Source of the DNA: a virus
DNA: 64,000 nt
Direction: 5' to 3' (one strand)
Virus record (IMG/VR): IMGVR_UViG_3300001683_000028
Span: 1-64,000 of that record
Shown here: in pieces, positions 62,101-64,000 of the stretch
Position numbering within the stretch: position 1 is the stretch's first letter
Layout: the number at the start of each line of letters is the position of its first letter
Notes under the pieces: generated by a model
What the model was told of the DNA's origin: nothing
The model's input: only the letters and a program-made list of their open reading frames with translations
The model's database searches: none
Made by a program: the position numbers and the translations under genes

Positions 62101-62446
62101 GAAGGAAAAGCTTCGAGTAACAATGGAAGAGAAGAGGGCGGAAGAAGGCAGAGAGTCATACAAGATTATGCTAAGAAGAGCATATGATGTTGGTTTGGAA
62201 ATGCAGAGAAAGGGTTTGCTGCCAACTACAAAGACCTCCTTGGACAGGCAGGTTGATGAAATTATGTCTTTTGATAACAACGCTTTTGAGGCATTTAAGA
62301 GAAGCATTGAAGCAGCTAGATCAGTCGGCAATGTAAAGATTGCATCAGATTTGGGCGGGATTAATGTTGGCGTCTCAAGTGACGCGACAGAAAGGCCTGC
62401 AGCAACTGTTTCGAATGCTTCTTCCCTTTCCTCAATGTGGGAGTAA
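59132..62446 (+). CDS. Prohead protease with C-terminal scaffold-like region
   Basis: 1104 residues. Residues 75-245 resemble phage prohead serine proteases: the WHGNVQPLKNNNGDIFP strand, DHESS with His125, YGSMG with Ser176, and a cysteine group (CTECQKRA, then CNC) that recurs in this protease type. After about residue 280 the protein becomes acidic, repetitive and coil-like, as in scaffolds. Two 53-residue repeats lie at residues 456-508 and 520-572, followed by Leu-Gly-Asp acidic repeats and a five-fold DEASDH run. The protease would mature the head after assembly, then be lost. A strong internal ribosome site suggests the scaffold is also made alone. Confidence 0.75.
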   Translation: MIKKISASPEGKISEISSDNILASPELVERMSKVAGDIRNIAPRSDDFTYFSIIFLKSAEAALLDDYGKIKKTASGEDAWGFFDENWKWHGNVQPLKNNNGDIFPESELKKAAKDWVGKPLCRDHESSSVDGIRGIILDTHYDDKFRQVVGLCALDKVNYPDLSSKVKSGLVRYGSMGTAVEEAICTECQKRAKVESDYCNCIKTGSNYGEINVGLKPIEYSLVVQPAERGAVLLKVFASLKKYQNEFINNGVSNVDEMLGKLSLERAQHLDGIMKTACGDDGCSIDKRGKIVRSFLENNNLIEQSVGEQVGSGVDISAAVDVTTIAERIENLDTSNNPAVQELLEKARILAGVSASSPSLSSGTLVSGEPSGLQTGDASNQILLSGDSGDSPDFQDENVAGVSVPAPGVAENSTAFAGSKKTENIRKLSINNIMEDIMNESKLRSRAELRRRVAYHQGGSEGVEPNTFKAESFGFDSDKQMHQDASMGGADGMHPGDADRKEKLSRAELNARRIRRNAYHQGGSEGVEPNTFKAESFGFDSDKQMHQDGSMGGADGLHPGDADRKEKLSRASDGRGLSKRSGFSGPALRTRMAIKRDGRGTLNKSASIFEVISGDKTLIRATAGEIFGSELNDNWDWVTSSEYGREVCKQVRANGVSHVRGLLKGAQDAAVEDLLGDLGGAPEAAGEDLLGDLGGAPAEGAGEDLLGDLGGAPEEGAELDLGGAPEEGAEEAEGSPSEEIDSRLADMEALIDEIRDLTDKLEDEKVADIDVNINSGAGAGEQVSSETVALAKEVGSQLKIARAKLDESADEISMVAETYDNISKLSGSQRSHFAKLASAAIKDSDETAGEARALIRVAQAVLAEGSDLLDDGGASFAEDDDAGDDCSEDGDCSDDSHDHALVSEAMELRRGRREAILKQAEDRVLGERRAAREALLEKSSMEMVKEDEASDHDEASDHDEASDHDEASDHDEASDHIEAVASNGPANILKEKLRVTMEEKRAEEGRESYKIMLRRAYDVGLEMQRKGLLPTTKTSLDRQVDEIMSFDNNAFEAFKRSIEAARSVGNVKIASDLGGINVGVSSDATERPAATVSNASSLSSMWE
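60446..62446 (+). CDS. Candidate nested scaffold protein from an internal in-frame start
   Basis: An ATG at 60446 (codon 439 of the protease gene) has an ideal GGAGG at 60436-60440, five bases upstream and stronger than most real starts here. It is in the same frame and would yield a 666-residue scaffold sharing the protease C-terminus, as lambda Nu3 does within gpC. The product would begin MNESKLRSRAELRRRV, then the repeats. Known for lambda-like phages; here inferred from sequence. Confidence 0.6.
   Translation: MNESKLRSRAELRRRVAYHQGGSEGVEPNTFKAESFGFDSDKQMHQDASMGGADGMHPGDADRKEKLSRAELNARRIRRNAYHQGGSEGVEPNTFKAESFGFDSDKQMHQDGSMGGADGLHPGDADRKEKLSRASDGRGLSKRSGFSGPALRTRMAIKRDGRGTLNKSASIFEVISGDKTLIRATAGEIFGSELNDNWDWVTSSEYGREVCKQVRANGVSHVRGLLKGAQDAAVEDLLGDLGGAPEAAGEDLLGDLGGAPAEGAGEDLLGDLGGAPEEGAELDLGGAPEEGAEEAEGSPSEEIDSRLADMEALIDEIRDLTDKLEDEKVADIDVNINSGAGAGEQVSSETVALAKEVGSQLKIARAKLDESADEISMVAETYDNISKLSGSQRSHFAKLASAAIKDSDETAGEARALIRVAQAVLAEGSDLLDDGGASFAEDDDAGDDCSEDGDCSDDSHDHALVSEAMELRRGRREAILKQAEDRVLGERRAAREALLEKSSMEMVKEDEASDHDEASDHDEASDHDEASDHDEASDHIEAVASNGPANILKEKLRVTMEEKRAEEGRESYKIMLRRAYDVGLEMQRKGLLPTTKTSLDRQVDEIMSFDNNAFEAFKRSIEAARSVGNVKIASDLGGINVGVSSDATERPAATVSNASSLSSMWE
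60497..60846 (+). repeat. 158-base direct repeat in protease/scaffold gene
   Basis: Copies at 60497-60654 and 60689-60846, offset by 192 bases (64 codons). They are nearly identical at the DNA level, including synonymous positions, indicating a recent duplication or gene conversion. Each encodes a 53-residue block starting YHQGGSEG and ending KLSRA. Confidence 0.9.
61148..61330 (+). repeat. Imperfect LLGDLGGAP repeats
   Basis: Three units of about 45-48 bases encode DLLGDLGGAP followed by Glu/Ala/Gly, then a shorter DLGGAP unit. The repeats are acidic and probably flexible. Confidence 0.85.
61973..62062 (+). repeat. Five perfect 18-base tandem repeats (DEASDH)
   Basis: Units GACGAGGCATCTGATCAT repeat five times (61973-62062) and differ only in the final base of the last copy. 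Each contains a TGATCA palindrome. Copy number probably varies between isolates. Confidence 0.92.
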
Positions 62447-62452
62447 TGCATA

Positions 62453-62968
62453 ATGTTTAGCTTAAAAAATTCAGGAGATAGTCTTGCTAGCGAATTTTCA
62501 AGGCTTTTGAGCAAGCAGTTTCAGCCGCTTAAAAAAGAAGCCATGGGAATCCAAGAGGAAGAACCTGTGCTATGTGATAATTGCGAGAATCCAGAATGCC
62601 CGGGTTGTGAACCGGCAAACGATGAATCTCCAGAAAGCTTTTTATTATCACCAGATGAAAGTGATGATGGAGATTCTGTAGACAAAGCACTCGATTCGGC
62701 CATAGATTCATTTGCAAGTAGTGGTCACAAATTGATGGCTGGCCTTGGCAAAATCTCCTCAGACCTAAGAGGTAGGGGCGAAGCATTTGCTGCAGATATG
62801 GTTGAGGCAACTGCGTTAAGCATATCAAAGGATTTGGGCAAAGAAGCTGAAGAAAAGAGTCAAGTTATTGGAAATCTTAATAAGATTGCCAAGGAATTTG
62901 ATAACAATGGCGATACATTTGCTGGTGATATGGTAAGGGTAACTATCGAAAATATAATTCGTAGTTAA
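62453..62968 (+). CDS. Hypothetical protein with CxxC cluster and two EAF-type helix repeats
   Basis: 171 residues. Near residue 40 is CDNCENPECPGCEP (four Cys), a likely zinc site. Residues 80-170 hold two copies of a helical unit: KISSDLRGRGEAFAADMV and KIAKEFDNNGDTFAGDMV, each followed by a helix. This duplicated unit belongs to the same short motif family as in other neighbouring proteins. It ends before a terminator. Confidence 0.55.
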   Translation: MFSLKNSGDSLASEFSRLLSKQFQPLKKEAMGIQEEEPVLCDNCENPECPGCEPANDESPESFLLSPDESDDGDSVDKALDSAIDSFASSGHKLMAGLGKISSDLRGRGEAFAADMVEATALSISKDLGKEAEEKSQVIGNLNKIAKEFDNNGDTFAGDMVRVTIENIIRS

Positions 62969-62970
62969 AA

Positions 62971-62988
62971 TTACTAATTAAGTATAAT
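62971..62988 (+). promoter_or_regulatory. Candidate promoter, TTACTAAT-N4-TATAAT, overlapping a terminator
   Basis: TTACTAAT (62971-62978) and TATAAT (62983-62988) abut the terminator hairpin. Initiation near 62995 falls inside the left arm, so the new RNA could not form the full hairpin. Confidence 0.45.
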
Positions 62989-63020
62989 AAGGGGAAGAGC
63001 TATGTCTCTTCCCCTTTTTT
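62989..63020 (+). terminator. Strong intrinsic terminator after 62453 gene
   Basis: An 11-base-pair perfect hairpin (62989-62999 with 63006-63016), a 6-base loop and six T. It ends upstream transcription before the decoration-like gene. Confidence 0.88.
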
Positions 63021-63044
63021 GTATCAAAATCATGGAGAATAAAT

Positions 63045-63737
63045 TTGTTAAAAATTATTCACACTGGAAACGCAATGCCGATGAGCATCGCAGTTGATCC
63101 AACGGCAGAATTTGAGCCAGGAATGTTTACTCAACTTGGATTAATAGGCAATGATACCGTTGCAAGTGTTAGTGATGGAACGGCTCCATTAGGAATAATA
63201 GATGATGTTAGAACTACTGCTTTCACAAAAACTCAAGTTGATGAAGTTATTCTAATAAATGTTGCAGCGTCTGATTTGGACGAAAATGGAGATAGAGTTA
63301 ATCTGGAGGATGTTACTGGAGTTTTGGAATTTCCAAACGTAATCGAGAGCAGCTTTACATCTACCCTGGGCGTTATATTAAATACAGTAAATGGCATAGT
63401 TACAGTTCCTGCAGGAACAGAGCTTAATCATGATTCTGATGGAGATGGAACTAATGATAGCTTTAGTGTAATCGTTAATTATATATATAGAGTCGCAGGT
63501 AGACCTGGCGATGATACAACCATAGGATCTGGAAGAATAACAATCCATTATCAAAGAGGAATATACGCAACAGACCAGTTTGATACTACACAAATATATC
63601 CCCTCAATGCGACTTTATATGTGGGACTTGATGGAAAATTAACATCAAAGCAGCCCACAGAAAACCATCCTGGCGTAGCGATTTGTACAGGCCCACCATC
63701 CGCAGCAATGGGCACTGTAGAATTTATGTTGCTATAA
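63045..63737 (+). CDS. Putative head decoration or capsid-stabilising protein
   Basis: 230 residues from a TTG at 63045 behind GGAG. It is beta-rich and rich in Gly/Thr/Asp, with LGIIDDVRT and a DSDGDGTNDS loop that could bind calcium. The end (HPGVAICTGPPSAAMGTVEF) resembles the C-terminal part of the fibre-like protein at 13033. Its place between the protease/scaffold block and the probable capsid gene fits a head-decoration role. Not matched to a named family with certainty. Confidence 0.55.
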   Translation: MLKIIHTGNAMPMSIAVDPTAEFEPGMFTQLGLIGNDTVASVSDGTAPLGIIDDVRTTAFTKTQVDEVILINVAASDLDENGDRVNLEDVTGVLEFPNVIESSFTSTLGVILNTVNGIVTVPAGTELNHDSDGDGTNDSFSVIVNYIYRVAGRPGDDTTIGSGRITIHYQRGIYATDQFDTTQIYPLNATLYVGLDGKLTSKQPTENHPGVAICTGPPSAAMGTVEFMLL

Positions 63738-63749
63738 TATTTATAGCAA

Positions 63750-63770
63750 CTACTAATTAAATGAAATAAT
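63750..63770 (+). promoter_or_regulatory. Candidate promoter, CTACTAAT-N7-AATAAT
   Basis: CTACTAAT (63750-63757) and AATAAT (63765-63770) would start transcription near 63778, leaving a 25-base leader with GGGGA before the ATG at 63803. This suits a highly expressed capsid gene. Confidence 0.5.
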
Positions 63771-63802
63771 GTTGATAATTAAACCATCTTTTGGGGACAA
63801 AA

Positions 63803-64000
63803 ATGTCAAATTCATGGAGCAAAGAGGATAGAGTTCACTTCGAAAGCAGCGAAGTAATGAAACAGCTTGAAAAGAATCTTATTGATAATTATAAAAAGCT
63901 GGAGGCAATTCAAAATAAAATTGCAGCAGATGTTTCCACTCAGAAGTCTATAAATCAACTGAAGGCAATGACCGATGCGGCGACAGCAGCGACGTCGGCC
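63803..64000 (+). CDS. Probable major capsid protein, N-terminus only (partial)
   Basis: The first 66 residues of a gene that continues past the window. The ATG at 63803 has GGGGA upstream. The N-terminus MSNSWSKEDRVHFES is followed by a helical, Lys/Gln-rich segment and an Ala/Thr-rich stretch, in keeping with the delta domain of many phage capsid proteins that is cleaved by a prohead protease. Position after protease, scaffold and decoration genes supports this. It cannot be confirmed without the rest. Confidence 0.5.
   Translation, partial: MSNSWSKEDRVHFESSEVMKQLEKNLIDNYKKLEAIQNKIAADVSTQKSINQLKAMTDAATAATSA

Noticed and set aside
1-64000. Numerous minus-strand open frames of 60-245 codons
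   Set aside because: All lie opposite longer, motif-bearing + strand genes, lack ribosome sites and have compositions expected from reverse reading of AT-rich genes.
1-64000. tRNA genes or CRISPR arrays
   Set aside because: No cloverleaf-like segments in the short gaps and no spaced repeats; the only tandem repeats are in coding sequence.

Overview
This window looks like a stretch of a large, AT-rich tailed-phage genome (Caudoviricetes). Every convincing gene is on the + strand. Genes are packed end to end with ATGA or TAATG overlaps, and no gap exceeds about 150 bases. Hallmark phage genes are present: large terminase, portal, a prohead protease with a nested scaffold, a family C (DnaE) DNA polymerase, RecA, SbcC/SbcD-type nuclease, an SSB with an acidic tail, and ThyX. 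Many Shine-Dalgarno sites point to a bacterial host. I cannot name the host or phage genus from the sequence alone, and I see no tRNA, rRNA, insertion sequence or CRISPR array.

Layout. 1-12 kb: nucleotide metabolism and proteolysis/proteostasis. This part holds a PurA-like synthetase, a DHH phosphoesterase, an exported HEISH protein, a CBS-less IMP dehydrogenase/GMP reductase family enzyme, a MoxR/VWA pair, an M16 peptidase, ThyX, a DUF1360 membrane protein and Hsp20. 12-17 kb: a KH-domain protein, HU, and a large fibre-like protein. 17-25 kb: FtsK-like motor, primase zinc domain, SbcD, SbcC, a chitobiase-like Ig protein, a PD-(D/E)XK nuclease with a four-cysteine (Fe-S type) pattern and a sigma-like factor carrying a zinc ribbon. 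25.6-32 kb: one 2115-residue protein of unknown role. 32-42.7 kb: replication and recombination, with DnaE, a UvsY-like candidate, SSB, RuvC-like resolvase, GroEL, RecA, the primase catalytic domain and a region-4-like HTH protein. 42.8-64 kb: virion morphogenesis, with small and large terminase, a CCA-adding-type nucleotidyltransferase, a portal interrupted by an intein with a LAGLIDADG endonuclease, a DUF192-containing protein, protease/scaffold, a decoration-like protein and the first 66 codons of a probable major capsid gene.

How the genes may work together. The PurA-like and IMPDH/GMPR-like enzymes meet at IMP. Together with a DHH nuclease (NMP release from short RNA) and ThyX (dTMP), they could bias nucleotide pools toward A and T, or alter purines for DNA modification; the sequence does not settle which. 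The DNA primase is split into a zinc-binding gene and a Toprim gene 23 kb apart. Around ten intergenic sites share a pattern, YTAYTAAT then 4-8 bases then a TATAAT-like box, mostly in front of virion genes. I propose it as a candidate phage-specific promoter read by the window's own sigma-like factor. Three of these sites lie so close to a start codon that the mRNAs would be leaderless, and one overlaps the left arm of an intrinsic terminator.
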